Of a stretch of 64,000 nucleotides of DNA, positions 18,946 through 27,236 are shown piece by piece. Numbering within the stretch: the stretch's first letter is position 1; every line of letters begins with the position of its first letter. A model generated the notes under the pieces. The model saw only the letters and a list, made by a program, of their open reading frames with translations, had not been told where the DNA came from and did not search any database. The stretch spans positions 43,160-107,159 of the forward strand of contig JADJHU010000011.1 in NCBI GenBank assembly GCA_016707425.1. Reading direction: 5' to 3'. The translations under genes and the position numbers were made by a program. Source of the DNA: Gammaproteobacteria bacterium (GTDB lineage Bacteria > Pseudomonadota > Gammaproteobacteria > Steroidobacterales > Steroidobacteraceae).

Positions 18946-19491
18946 ATGATCCTCGGGGAGCGCACCGTCTATCAGGGCCGCGTCATCACGGTGAAGGTGG
19001 AAACCGTGCGGCTGCCGAACGGGCGGGATGCCGCGCTCGAGATCGTGCATCACCCCGGTGGAGCCGCGATCGCGGCCATTGATGCCGAAGGGCGCATCTG
19101 CCTGCTGCGCCAGTTCCGTCATGCGGGCGGCGGGTACGTCTGGGAGCTGCCGGCCGGCAAGCTCGAACCACCCGAGCCGCCACTCCAGACTGCGCAGCGC
19201 GAGCTCGGCGAGGAGGCCGGCGTGAGCGCGCGGCACTGGGAGAGCCTGGGGAGCTATCTGAGCTCACCGGGCGTATTCACCGAGGTGATCCACCTCTATC
19301 TCGCGCGTGAGCTCGAACCGGCGCAGGCAATGCCCGAGGATCATGAAGTCTTCGAGGTGCACTGGGTGCCGCTCGCGACGGCGCGCCAGCAGGCGCTCTC
19401 GGGCGAGCTGCGCGACGGCAAGACCGTGCTCGGGATTCTGCGCGCCGCGACGCGCATCGGGGCGATTGCCGGTCCGCCGCCCGGAACGTGA
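18946..19491 (+). CDS. nudF: NUDIX hydrolase, ADP-ribose pyrophosphatase type
   Basis: A 181-residue NUDIX enzyme. The signature appears at about residues 69-91, starting GKLEPPEPPLQTAQRELGEE and completed by AGV. The preceding LLRQFRHAGGGYVWELPAGKL and the opening TVYQGRVITVKVETVRLPNG are typical of ADP-sugar pyrophosphatases that split ADP-ribose to AMP and ribose-5-phosphate. The ATG at 18946 has a good ribosome-binding site (GGGAGA). An ADP-ribosylglycohydrolase fusion further along (24898-26346) makes ADP-ribose turnover a local theme, though the genes are not linked. Confidence 0.88.
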   Translation: MILGERTVYQGRVITVKVETVRLPNGRDAALEIVHHPGGAAIAAIDAEGRICLLRQFRHAGGGYVWELPAGKLEPPEPPLQTAQRELGEEAGVSARHWESLGSYLSSPGVFTEVIHLYLARELEPAQAMPEDHEVFEVHWVPLATARQQALSGELRDGKTVLGILRAATRIGAIAGPPPGT

Positions 19492-19572
19492 GGCAGTGCA
19501 CAGTCCGTCGCCGCAGCCCCGGCTAGCCTCGCAGCGTGCCGGCACAGGTCGGCGCGCATCCGACATAAGGCC

Positions 19573-19962
19573 GTGGACAAGCAAGAAAAACCATCTGCCG
19601 TCCCACCCCGGGATCCGACCGGAGGAGACACCTCCGCCACGGATCGACGGCGCATCGGCCGGATCGTGCACGACGAGCGCGGGGCGGCGACTCTGGAGTG
19701 GCAGACGATCCCGGTCGAGCGTACCGGGCGCTTCGAGCGCCTGGCGCTGGCGATCGAGACCGGGGACCCGTCGAGCGGCCCTCGCCCGGCCAGCCGCAGT
19801 GCACGGGGCTACGACCCCTACGAGCGCGTCGGCGGCTTCGGTACCGCGAAGCGTGACGACACCTCACAGACGCGGCGCGATCTGCGCAAGCTGAGCGAAT
19901 GGATCAAGCTCCGGCGGGAGATCGAGGCGCGCAAGACTCGCGACGATACCACCGAAGACTGA
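19573..19962 (+). CDS. Hypothetical hydrophilic protein
   Basis: A 129-residue charged protein starting at a GTG (19573). It has a disordered N-terminus, a middle block RIVHDERGAATLEWQTIPVE, a GYDPYERVGGF segment and a basic C-terminal helix (RDLRKLSEWIKLRREIEARK). No signal peptide or membrane segment is visible. It is oriented like the NUDIX gene, 81 bases downstream. I do not recognise the family. Composition matches the neighbours, which supports it as a real gene. Confidence 0.6.
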   Translation: MDKQEKPSAVPPRDPTGGDTSATDRRRIGRIVHDERGAATLEWQTIPVERTGRFERLALAIETGDPSSGPRPASRSARGYDPYERVGGFGTAKRDDTSQTRRDLRKLSEWIKLRREIEARKTRDDTTED

Positions 19963-19980
19963 GCACGACGCAGCCCTGCC

Positions 19981-20631
19981 TCAGGCCCTGTCGCGGATGT
20001 GCGCAATCTTGCGCAGATCGCTCAGCCTGTAGAAGCGCCGCAGCTCCGCCGTGAGCTCGCCGGCCGGCCCATCGTGCGCATCGCGCAGCAGGCGCTCGAT
20101 GCGCCGGCAGAATCGCGCCGCGTAGTCCGACGCGGCCCGGTAGACCGCCGCGCGTTCGGCCGTCAGCTCGGGATCGAGTCGCGCGCGCCCGAAGAGCAGC
20201 CGGTGCACCTCCGCGGGAAAGCGCCGCGGCGACTGTCTGCGCAGCAGCCAGCAGCTGCCCACGTACTTGTCGATCTCTGCCTGGAGCTCGAGCTCGAGCA
20301 GCGAAACGGCACGATCGAAGCCGGCATGCCAGGCCAGATACACGAAGTGACTCACTCCCTCCAGCGCGGTCCAGTAATCGGCCAGATTGCCCGCATGCAG
20401 CGCATCGAGCGGATTCGAACGCTGCAGCCGCTCGACGAGCCGGGGATCGAGATACAGCGAGACACCGACCGTGTCGCCGTCAGTGGCAACGAACAGCTGC
20501 TCGTCGCTCCGGGACATGCCGGCGGTCAGCGGCAGACAGCGCCGGTCAGTGACGAGAAAGTCGCGCACGTCGTGCGCAAGGGGCACGTCGTAGATCCCGG
20601 CAAGCAGATCCTGCAGCTGCGTGAGGACCAT
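19981..20631 (-). CDS. Uncharacterised protein, partner of the next gene
   Basis: A 216-residue soluble protein I cannot assign to a family. It begins MVLTQLQDLLAGIYDVPLAH and has an early segment RSDEQLFVATDGDTVGVSLYL with the pattern of a small beta structure. A helical region follows (FVYLAWHAGFDRAVSLLELELQ, then EIDKYVG). It lies five bases downstream of the gene at 20637-21266 on the same strand, so the two are almost certainly cotranscribed and likely act together. Confidence 0.7.
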   Translation of the reverse strand: MVLTQLQDLLAGIYDVPLAHDVRDFLVTDRRCLPLTAGMSRSDEQLFVATDGDTVGVSLYLDPRLVERLQRSNPLDALHAGNLADYWTALEGVSHFVYLAWHAGFDRAVSLLELELQAEIDKYVGSCWLLRRQSPRRFPAEVHRLLFGRARLDPELTAERAAVYRAASDYAARFCRRIERLLRDAHDGPAGELTAELRRFYRLSDLRKIAHIRDRA

Positions 20632-20636
20632 GGCCT

Positions 20637-21266
20637 TCAGTGCGCCCGGCCCGCGCGAGCCTGGGCAACCGGCTCGACGCCGAGGCTGCGCAGCAGCACG
20701 CCGGCGCGCCGGCTGCCCGTCTTCATCCAGATCTCGTAGAGCCTGAGGATGTCGCGCGCCGAGTGGCCGCAGGAGCTCTCGCTCACTTCGTTCAGCGCAT
20801 CCACGATCGGCTGAAATTTCGCGGCAAGCTCGCCGAAGATACGCACGAACACGCGGCTGCGCGACCCGCGCAGACTGCCGGCGAGCGTCCCGTACGCCCG
20901 CCCGCCCATTGCGATGTGGTAGTCGATGTCGATCAGCCTGCGCGCGAAGCTCTGCGCGAAGAATCCGGCGATGAACAGTGAGACGTCGCCCAGGCGCTGA
21001 AGACCCCGATTGCGCTCGTCGGGCGACGACGCCTCGAGCGCCTCGGCCAGCATCACGACCAGCGGGCGGGTGCGCAGGCCCTCGGGTGTCGACTCGAAGA
21101 GCGCCTCAGAACGCGCGAACAGTGTCAGCAGATTGACGACATACTGCTCGGTGTCCTCCGCGACGGTGGTCTGCTGGCGCCCGAGTGCCCCGTGCACGGC
21201 GTCGCGGAAGAATTCCCGCAGATTGGCACACGCGACCACCTGGGTCGGACTCTCGTCGGGCTGCAT
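20637..21266 (-). CDS. Uncharacterised helical protein, first gene of a two-gene unit
   Basis: A 209-residue, mostly helical protein starting at ATG 21266 (MQPDESPTQVVACANLREFF). The central part (QRLGDVSLFIAGFFAQSFAR, then LIDIDYHIAMGGRAYGTLAG) is hydrophobic but lacks a clean transmembrane stretch. The C-terminus has RDILRLYEIWMKTGSRRAGVLL. It is followed after five bases by another unknown gene. The function is unknown, and neither protein shows catalytic motifs I can name. Confidence 0.7.
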   Translation of the reverse strand: MQPDESPTQVVACANLREFFRDAVHGALGRQQTTVAEDTEQYVVNLLTLFARSEALFESTPEGLRTRPLVVMLAEALEASSPDERNRGLQRLGDVSLFIAGFFAQSFARRLIDIDYHIAMGGRAYGTLAGSLRGSRSRVFVRIFGELAAKFQPIVDALNEVSESSCGHSARDILRLYEIWMKTGSRRAGVLLRSLGVEPVAQARAGRAH

Positions 21267-21481
21267 CGCTGATCTCCCTGCTCCAGAGAGCGGCCGCTTG
21301 CACCACAAGTTCACCCCTGTCTGGCGCACAAAACCGTGCGCCCATCGTGAAAACGGGAAGCTCACGGATGCCGGGCGCTCCTGGCAGCTGGCCTCCGCGA
21401 CTGCTGCCGGCGGGGCTGCCGCGCGGCACGTGGCATACTCCGCGCAGGGCGACACCCTTCGCCAATACGGGAGGACGGATC

Positions 21482-21976
21482 ATGATGAACAGGATTCTGA
21501 AGGTCTCCGCCACGTTTGCCGCCGTGTTGCTGGCCTCCGCAACCGTCGGCGCTGACTCGCCGCAGGTGCCCTATCCGGAGGGTTATCGTTACTGGCCGCA
21601 CGTCAAGACCATGCTGATCCAGCAGGGGCATCCGCTGTACGGCACCTTCGGTGGGGTTCACCACATCTACGCGAACGAGAAGGCACTGGGGGCCTATCAG
21701 AACCGCACCGGATTCCCGGACGGCTCCGTGATCGTCTTCGACCTGCTCGAAGCCATCCCGGTGGACAACACGATCACCGAGGGACGCCGGAAACTGATCG
21801 CGGTGATGCACAAGGACCGGCGTCTCTACCCTGCCACCGGCGGCTGGGGCTTCGAGAGTTTCACGGCGGGCAGTCACAGCGCGCGGACCGTGGGCGCGAA
21901 GGCCGCTGAAGCCTGCTTTGGCTGTCACGCGCCTCAGAAGCCCCGCGACTACGTCTTCAGCCGCTATCGCCCCTGA
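21482..21976 (+). CDS. Cytochrome P460-domain protein (periplasmic c-type haem)
   Basis: A 164-residue exported protein with a signal peptide (VSATFAAVLLASATVGA). The domain includes YPEGYRYWPHVKTMLI, FGGVHHIYANEKAL, FPDGSVIVFDLLEA and GWGFESF, the usual P460 layout. It closes with the single haem motif CFGCH (Cys145, Cys148, His149). P460 proteins include hydroxylamine-oxidising and NO-linked enzymes, but many homologues are uncharacterised. A ribosome-binding GGAGG precedes ATG 21482. It stands alone between two minus-strand units. Confidence 0.88.
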   Translation: MMNRILKVSATFAAVLLASATVGADSPQVPYPEGYRYWPHVKTMLIQQGHPLYGTFGGVHHIYANEKALGAYQNRTGFPDGSVIVFDLLEAIPVDNTITEGRRKLIAVMHKDRRLYPATGGWGFESFTAGSHSARTVGAKAAEACFGCHAPQKPRDYVFSRYRP

Positions 21977-22003
21977 AGACGTCCACGGCTGCCGCGCCGC
22001 CGC

Positions 22004-22687
22004 TCAGTCTGGAGGGCGCTTGCGGAAGCGGTAATAGGGATCGTCGGCACGGCCCTGCACGAGCGAGCCATCCGGGGCGTAGGAGCGCTCACTCATGGCG
22101 AGCTCGCCGGGGCCGAGTTCGGCGCGCGACTCGATCGTGACGCTGGCGCCGCTCGCGCGTGCGACCGCGCGGCAGCGGGCTCGCTCGTTGGCCCCGGTGA
22201 AACGCGCACCGTCTCTTCGCCAGGCAAGCTCGCAGCCCGCCTGCGCGCGCACGTCCCCGGGCATGAGGCTCTTGAAGAGGTCGGGATTCAGCTGCCCGTC
22301 GCGCCACCGCCGCGGATCCTCGAGGGCATACACGCGCTGCACGATGCCCTGCTCGTCCGCATCGAAGGCGAGCAGCCGCTGCCCGAGCACGCGCCGTGCG
22401 TCGTCCGCGGCCATCTCCTGAGAATAGAAAACACGCTCACCGAGCGCCGGAGCGTAGACGGGGACGATCACGAGTGCGAGGGACTCGTGTTCCGCCCGGC
22501 CAGCGGTACGGTCCGCGCCTGCCTGCTCGAGGTTGTCGTAGCGCCCGGGCAGCCACTCGGCGAGCTGCGCGAGCCCGGCACGGTGCAACTCGAGCGTACT
22601 GCTGCAGCCGAGGAGGAGAAGAGGAAGTACTCCCGCGGCAAGGGCGCGAAGCCGGGAGACGGCATGGGATCGACCTGCCCTAGCCAT
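22004..22687 (-). CDS. CpcT/CpeT-family (DUF1001) lipoprotein
   Basis: A 227-residue protein with a lipoprotein signal (AAGVLPLLLLGCSS). The domain shows LAEWLPGRYDNLEQA, VPVYAPALGERVFYSQE, QRVYALEDPRRWRDGQL and GCELAWRRDGARFTGAN, which match the CpeT/CpcT chromophore-lyase family. In cyanobacteria these attach bilins to phycobiliproteins. In heterotrophs such as this one the role is unknown. The start overlaps the stop of the ATP-grasp gene by eight bases, making it the third gene of an operon with the ATP-grasp ligase and a zinc peptidase. Confidence 0.8.
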   Translation of the reverse strand: MARAGRSHAVSRLRALAAGVLPLLLLGCSSTLELHRAGLAQLAEWLPGRYDNLEQAGADRTAGRAEHESLALVIVPVYAPALGERVFYSQEMAADDARRVLGQRLLAFDADEQGIVQRVYALEDPRRWRDGQLNPDLFKSLMPGDVRAQAGCELAWRRDGARFTGANERARCRAVARASGASVTIESRAELGPGELAMSERSYAPDGSLVQGRADDPYYRFRKRPPD

Positions 22688-23714
22688 ACGTCGCCCGCCA
22701 CTCCGCCTGGTAGCCGAGGCCCAGCCCCATGATCCGCTCGAGCAGATCCGCATAATCGACGTTCGCCGCGCGAGCCGAGGCTGCGAAATCCTCATCCGCG
22801 GCGAGATTGGGATTGGCATTGGCCTCGAGCACGTAGATCTCGCCGGCCGGAGTCAGGCGGAAATCCATGCGCGCATAGCCCGAGAGCCCGAGCGCGCGAT
22901 AGATGCGCCGCGAGAGCCGGTCGAGCCGCGCAAGCACGGGAGGAGGCAGATCCTCCGCAGCACCGGTGGTGATGCCGTACTTCGCCTGGTAGCGCCGGTC
23001 CCACTTCACCTTGCGCGTGGCGATCGTTGCCAGCGACTCGGGCATCGAGCCGAACCCCATCTCCCATACCGGCAGGCGCGTGAGCCGCTCGTTGCCCATG
23101 ACACCCACGTAGAGCTCGCGGCCTTCGACATACTCCTCGACCAGCGCATCGGACTTCAGCTGCTCGTGCACGAAGCTCACGCGCTCGCGGAGTCGCTCCG
23201 CGCCATCGACGACCGAGGCCTGCGCGATGCCGAGCGACGCATCGTCCGTGGTCGACTTGACGAACAGCGGAAAGCGGATCTTCCGCGGCACGCGAAACTT
23301 TGCATTGCGCCGGAACACGGTGAACCGGGGCGTCGGTATGCGGTGATAGGCGAAGAGCTGCTTGCAGAGCGACTTGTCGCGTGACAGCAGCAGTCCCCGC
23401 GGATTGCATCCCGTGTAGGGCTGGCGCAGGAGCTCCAGGAACGCCACGACGTGCTGGTCATACGTGACGATGCCGTCGAACTCCTCGAGCAGGTTGAAGA
23501 CGATCTGCGGCTGCCAGTCGGCGACCGCACCGCGCAGCTCCGTCAGGCTGTCGAGCACCCCGAGCGGACGCACCTCGTGGCCGATCCGTCTCAGCGTCGA
23601 GAGGACATCGAATTCCGTGCGCCACTCGTCGATCTGTTTTTCCGTGTGACCCTCGAGGCTGTCAGGGGGCACGAGGCTCGCGTGGCAGACGACGAGCGCA
23701 CGCAGCTTCCTCAT
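22680..23714 (-). CDS. ATP-grasp ligase, D-Ala-D-Ala ligase-like
   Basis: A 344-residue ATP-grasp enzyme. The N-terminal domain carries IVFNLLEEFDGIVTYDQHVV and the substrate segment YTGCNPRGLLLSRDKSLCKQ. The ATP-grasp region has FPLFVKSTTDDASLGI, ALVEEYVEGRELYVGVMG, then YARMDFRLTPAGEIYVLEAN and an NPNL motif for magnesium. It resembles D-alanine:D-alanine ligase and RimK-like peptide ligases and should form a peptide or amide bond using ATP. Start ATG 23714 overlaps the peptidase stop as ATGA. Its neighbours, a zinc peptidase and a CpeT-like lipoprotein, suggest peptide tailoring, which is inference. Confidence 0.85.
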   Translation of the reverse strand: MRKLRALVVCHASLVPPDSLEGHTEKQIDEWRTEFDVLSTLRRIGHEVRPLGVLDSLTELRGAVADWQPQIVFNLLEEFDGIVTYDQHVVAFLELLRQPYTGCNPRGLLLSRDKSLCKQLFAYHRIPTPRFTVFRRNAKFRVPRKIRFPLFVKSTTDDASLGIAQASVVDGAERLRERVSFVHEQLKSDALVEEYVEGRELYVGVMGNERLTRLPVWEMGFGSMPESLATIATRKVKWDRRYQAKYGITTGAAEDLPPPVLARLDRLSRRIYRALGLSGYARMDFRLTPAGEIYVLEANANPNLAADEDFAASARAANVDYADLLERIMGLGLGYQAEWRATYG

Positions 23715-24781
23715 AGGGCGATCTGCGGACTCGCACCCTGCGAATACAGCCGCACGAGGCGTGAAAGAATCCAGCGTGCATTGCGCACCGCATCGCGCCG
23801 GTCGCCATGCACGTACAGTCCGAGCTGGTCGCAACGTTCGATGGCGCGGCGCGCGACCTGTTCGACGCAGTAGCGTTCGACACCGAGCTCGCGGGAGATC
23901 GCCTCGACGAGCAGCGACTGAGCGCCACGCAACAGCGTGCCGGCACGCCGGACACGGCCGGTGGGACGATCGGCCGAAAAGATCTTGCGCAGCAGCTCGT
24001 CCATCGCGCCGCGGCGATAGTCGCGGTAACGCGCCAGCTTGCGGCGGTAGTGCTCGCCCAGCGTGCGGCTGCTGCGATCGATCGGTTCGATCCGCGTGCG
24101 GGCACGCACGGGCGCCTGCTGCTGCGCGACTTCGCGCATCAGTTCATCGACCAGAGCCAGCTTCGCATAGGCCGGCCAGGCTGCATAAGTGCTGCGCCAG
24201 GAGGAGTTCGGCTTGAGCCACACCGCGAAGGTTTCGGCGAAATCCTCGGTGGGATGAGCCTGGGCGTACCAGTCGCCGAGGTGCTGCACGAAACGACGGC
24301 TGCCGGGCCGTGCGCGATAGCGATTGGGATATGGCAGTGAAGCGGGGCCGAAGACTTCCCGCCAGCGGCGGCGGCGGCGCAGCCGGTAGGCGGTGTCGAG
24401 CGCGTGACCTGCCTCATGGCGCAGGATGCGCATGAAAGCATCGGCATTGCCACCCTCGACCTCGCGCATCATGCGGCGCTCGAGCCGCTCGAGCCTCGGG
24501 TGAGCGAGATAGAAGGGAATGGCGATGCCGGGCACGCCATCGGGTGAGAACCACTCTTCGGCGAGCCATGCGTGGGGCCTGAAGGCGATGCCGCGCCGCT
24601 CGAGCTCGGCATGCAGCCGCCGCAGCCGGCGGCGCAGTGGCGTCTTCTCGAGATCGAGCCCGAGATCGCGGAACCGCAGCTTCAGGAGCTCCTCATCGCC
24701 CAGCCGTGTCCACGGCAGCGCGCGCCGCTTCGCGGCGGCGGACCTGCAGGTGCGAGCCTGGCTGCGGCGTGCTTCTGGCAC
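23711..24781 (-). CDS. Putative zinc-binding metallopeptidase (Peptidase_Mx, PF15887-like)
   Basis: About 356 residues. The zinc motif is HEAGH in MRILRHEAGHALDTAYRL, followed by WREVFGPASLPYPNRYR, then WYAQAHPTEDFAETFAVWL, where a Glu probably completes the site. LRFRDLGLDLEKTPLRRRL and WFSPDGVPGIAIPFYLAHPR precede it, as in the family. I place the start at GTG 24781, which has GGGGA upstream; a GTG at 24850 is possible. The stop overlaps the ATP-grasp start, so they are coupled. Pairing of this peptidase with an ATP-grasp ligase suggests that one makes a peptide bond that the other trims. Confidence 0.82.
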   Translation of the reverse strand: MPEARRSQARTCRSAAAKRRALPWTRLGDEELLKLRFRDLGLDLEKTPLRRRLRRLHAELERRGIAFRPHAWLAEEWFSPDGVPGIAIPFYLAHPRLERLERRMMREVEGGNADAFMRILRHEAGHALDTAYRLRRRRRWREVFGPASLPYPNRYRARPGSRRFVQHLGDWYAQAHPTEDFAETFAVWLKPNSSWRSTYAAWPAYAKLALVDELMREVAQQQAPVRARTRIEPIDRSSRTLGEHYRRKLARYRDYRRGAMDELLRKIFSADRPTGRVRRAGTLLRGAQSLLVEAISRELGVERYCVEQVARRAIERCDQLGLYVHGDRRDAVRNARWILSRLVRLYSQGASPQIAL

Positions 24782-24897
24782 CGACAAAATCCCCGTGGCC
24801 GATGCGCCACCCGTGGTCTTCGAGGTCTGTTTCTGGAGCCGGCAGAGCACTGCCGGAATACGGGAATTCTAACACGCGAGCCGCAGCCTGAGCCCGC

Positions 24898-26346
24898 TCA
24901 GGAGCGAAGCAGAAGCCGCTCAGCCAGCGTCTCGATCCGCGCCCGCGCCACGAGGGCCGCGAGCCACTCGGGCGGGATGGCCTCGACCCCGTAACAGGCA
25001 CCGGCGAGCGCCCCGAAAGCACTCGCCACCACATCCGAGTCACCGCCAAGGTTCGCGGCCTGCAGCGCCCCGTCGCGGAAACTCCCGGTACCGGCGAACG
25101 CCCACAGAGCAGCCTCGAGGGCGTGCACGATGTCGTTGCCCCTGCGGATGCGACCGCCCGCAAGCCGCGACCGGGGCGATCGCGGCTCCCACGACCCGGC
25201 ATCGAGCTCTAGCACAGCCGCCTTTTCGGCGCCCCCGAGCGCCGCATGCAGCATCGCCCCGAAGAGCCGGCAGGCTTCGATGACGACCGGAGCCTGGCAG
25301 GTCGTGCGGGCCGACTCGCCCGCCAGCCGGACCGCCTCGTCGGGCCGTTCGAAGAAGAACATCACCACGGGCGTCACGCGCGCCAGCGGCTCTGGATCGA
25401 GCTGCTTCGGGTCGTGCGAACCGGAGTAGGGCTGGCGCCGCCACTGCGCGGTCGCGAGCGCCCGGGTCACGCTCGGGGTGATCCCGACGCACCGCCCGGT
25501 GGCACTCAGATGGCCTTCCTGCTGCCAGCGCAGATAGCGCTGCACCTGGTCGCGCGCGTCGAAACCGCCCCGCTCCACGAGGCTCTCCGCCAGACACAGG
25601 GTCATGGCCGTGTCATCGCTCCACGCGCCCCGGGGCAGATCGAAGGGACCCCCACCCAGCTGATCCTCGATCGGTGCGAAGCTCCCCGGGCGCCGGTGCT
25701 GTGTGGCCGCAGCGAGCGCATCCCCGCAGGCAAGCCCGAGCAGCGCGCCATGAAAGCGCGCGCGCAGCCGCGCGTCCACCGGCACCGGTCCTTCCGGGCG
25801 CACACCGTGCCCGGCACGCTCCCTCGCCCAGCTGCGGATGAACTCCACCTGCTCGGTGGTCTCCGGCACCGAGGGCCAGCTGTCCGAGCGCGCGGACTGA
25901 CGCCACAGCTCGTTCAGCCGCCGGAGCGCCGCGTCGGGCTCCAGGCCCTGCGCCACCAGATGGCACCCGACCGCCATGCCCGTGCGACCAATGCCCGCGT
26001 GGCAGTGCAGATAGACGAGACGACCGTCGACGAGAGCCTCGGAGAGACACTCGAGGATCTCATGCATGTGCGCCCGCTCGAGCGGCACTCGATGATCAGG
26101 GATCGGTTTGCGCAGATATACGACAGACTCCGGAAGCATCGACTCATAGGGTTCGAGCTCATCGGGTGCCGTCAGATCGAGAAAGCAGCTGACGCCCGCT
26201 GCGAGCAGGCGCCCGATGCGTTCTCGGGTCTCCTCGCGAGCGCGCCCCCCGGGATATTCGCCGGCCAGCAGCCGCCCCGGCAGCACCCAGTAGCTGTTGG
26301 CGAGCGGTTGCCCGGGCGGGTCGTCCTGAGACCGCACCATCGTCAT
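24898..26346 (-). CDS. Dual-specificity phosphatase fused to ADP-ribosylglycohydrolase
   Basis: A 482-residue two-domain protein. Residues about 1-170 are a cysteine phosphatase with the active-site loop HCHAGIGRTGM (Cys115, Arg121) and an aspartate-containing upstream loop. Residues about 195-480 are an ADP-ribosylglycohydrolase (DraG/ARH family) with GALLGLACGDAL, the metal motif SDDTAM and the second metal motif GGDSDVV near the end. The first domain would remove phosphate from protein or small substrates, the second would remove ADP-ribose. Its ATG at 26346 overlaps the ttcA stop as TGATG. The stop at 24898 lies 117 bases from the peptidase gene. Confidence 0.9.
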   Translation of the reverse strand: MTMVRSQDDPPGQPLANSYWVLPGRLLAGEYPGGRAREETRERIGRLLAAGVSCFLDLTAPDELEPYESMLPESVVYLRKPIPDHRVPLERAHMHEILECLSEALVDGRLVYLHCHAGIGRTGMAVGCHLVAQGLEPDAALRRLNELWRQSARSDSWPSVPETTEQVEFIRSWARERAGHGVRPEGPVPVDARLRARFHGALLGLACGDALAAATQHRRPGSFAPIEDQLGGGPFDLPRGAWSDDTAMTLCLAESLVERGGFDARDQVQRYLRWQQEGHLSATGRCVGITPSVTRALATAQWRRQPYSGSHDPKQLDPEPLARVTPVVMFFFERPDEAVRLAGESARTTCQAPVVIEACRLFGAMLHAALGGAEKAAVLELDAGSWEPRSPRSRLAGGRIRRGNDIVHALEAALWAFAGTGSFRDGALQAANLGGDSDVVASAFGALAGACYGVEAIPPEWLAALVARARIETLAERLLLRS

Positions 26347-27236
26347 CAGAGCGTCCGCTCCACGCGCTCCCCGATTTCGAGCTGCTCGGCGAGCGCGTCC
26401 TCATCGGCCTCGCTCATGGGCGCCGCCGCAAGGCGCAGGTCATCGAGCCCGCGGAAGTCGAAGGCGGCGGGATCGGCAAGATGCGCCGTCTCCACACGAC
26501 GCAGTGCCGCGAAGATCGACTCGACGCGCCCCGGATGTGCGCGCTCCCACTCGGCGAGCATGCGCTTCACGGCGACGCGCTGCAGGTTCGGCTGCGAGCC
26601 GCACAGGTTGCAGGGAATGACCGGAAAGGCGCGTGCGCGGGCATAGCGCTCGATATCGCGCTCCGGCACATAGGCGAGCGGCCGGATGACGATGTGACGC
26701 CGGTCCTCGGAGAGGAGCTTCGGCGCCATGGCCTTCAGTCGACCGCCGTAGAAGAGGTTCAGGAACAGCGTCTCGACGATATCGTCGCGATGATGGCCGA
26801 GCGCGATCTTCGTGATCCCGTTTTCCGACGCATGGCGATAGAGTGCCCCGCGGCGCAGGCGCGAGCACAGCCCGCAGGTCGTGCGGCCTTCCGGGATCAC
26901 GCGCCTGACCACGCGATAGGTGTCCTGCTCGATCACGTGCCAGGCGATGCCCAGAGACTCCAGATAGCGCGGCAGCACCTCGGCCGGGAACCCCGGCTGC
27001 TTCTGATCGAGATTCACCGCGATCAGCTCGAAGGGCACCGGCGCCGCACGCTGCAGCGACAACAGGAGATCGAGCAGCGTGTAGGAGTCCTTGCCACCCG
27101 AGAGGCACACCATGATCCGGTCGCCGGGAGCGATCATCGAATAGTCGCCGATCGCCTTGCCGGTCAGGCCGCGCAGGCGCGCCGCGAGGCGCTTGAAGGT
27201 ACCGGACGGCCCGGCGGCCGCCTGCATCACACTCAT
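26346..27236 (-). CDS. ttcA: tRNA 2-thiocytidine(32) biosynthesis protein TtcA
   Basis: A 296-residue PP-loop ATPase that thiolates cytidine 32 of certain tRNAs. The PP-loop SGGKDS is at residues 46-51. Two cysteine pairs for the iron-sulfur cluster appear as CGLC and CNLC, with the intervening block GHHRDDIVETLFLNLFYGGR and the segment IVIRPLAYVPERDIERYA. The size and motif spacing fit TtcA rather than TilS. The start at ATG 27236 overlaps the M32 peptidase stop by four bases. The next gene starts within its stop codon, so M32-ttcA-phosphatase/ARH form one operon. Confidence 0.95.
   Translation of the reverse strand: MSVMQAAAGPSGTFKRLAARLRGLTGKAIGDYSMIAPGDRIMVCLSGGKDSYTLLDLLLSLQRAAPVPFELIAVNLDQKQPGFPAEVLPRYLESLGIAWHVIEQDTYRVVRRVIPEGRTTCGLCSRLRRGALYRHASENGITKIALGHHRDDIVETLFLNLFYGGRLKAMAPKLLSEDRRHIVIRPLAYVPERDIERYARARAFPVIPCNLCGSQPNLQRVAVKRMLAEWERAHPGRVESIFAALRRVETAHLADPAAFDFRGLDDLRLAAAPMSEADEDALAEQLEIGERVERTL

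Noticed and set aside
16862..18949. 695-codon open frame antisense to the helicase gene
   Set aside because: Shadow of the helicase codons; Arg/Glu/Leu-rich translation with no domain, while all helicase motifs lie on the other strand.
22004..22687. Evidence for phycobilin-based photosynthesis from the CpeT-like gene
   Set aside because: No phycobiliprotein or bilin synthesis genes; CpeT-family proteins occur in non-photosynthetic bacteria.
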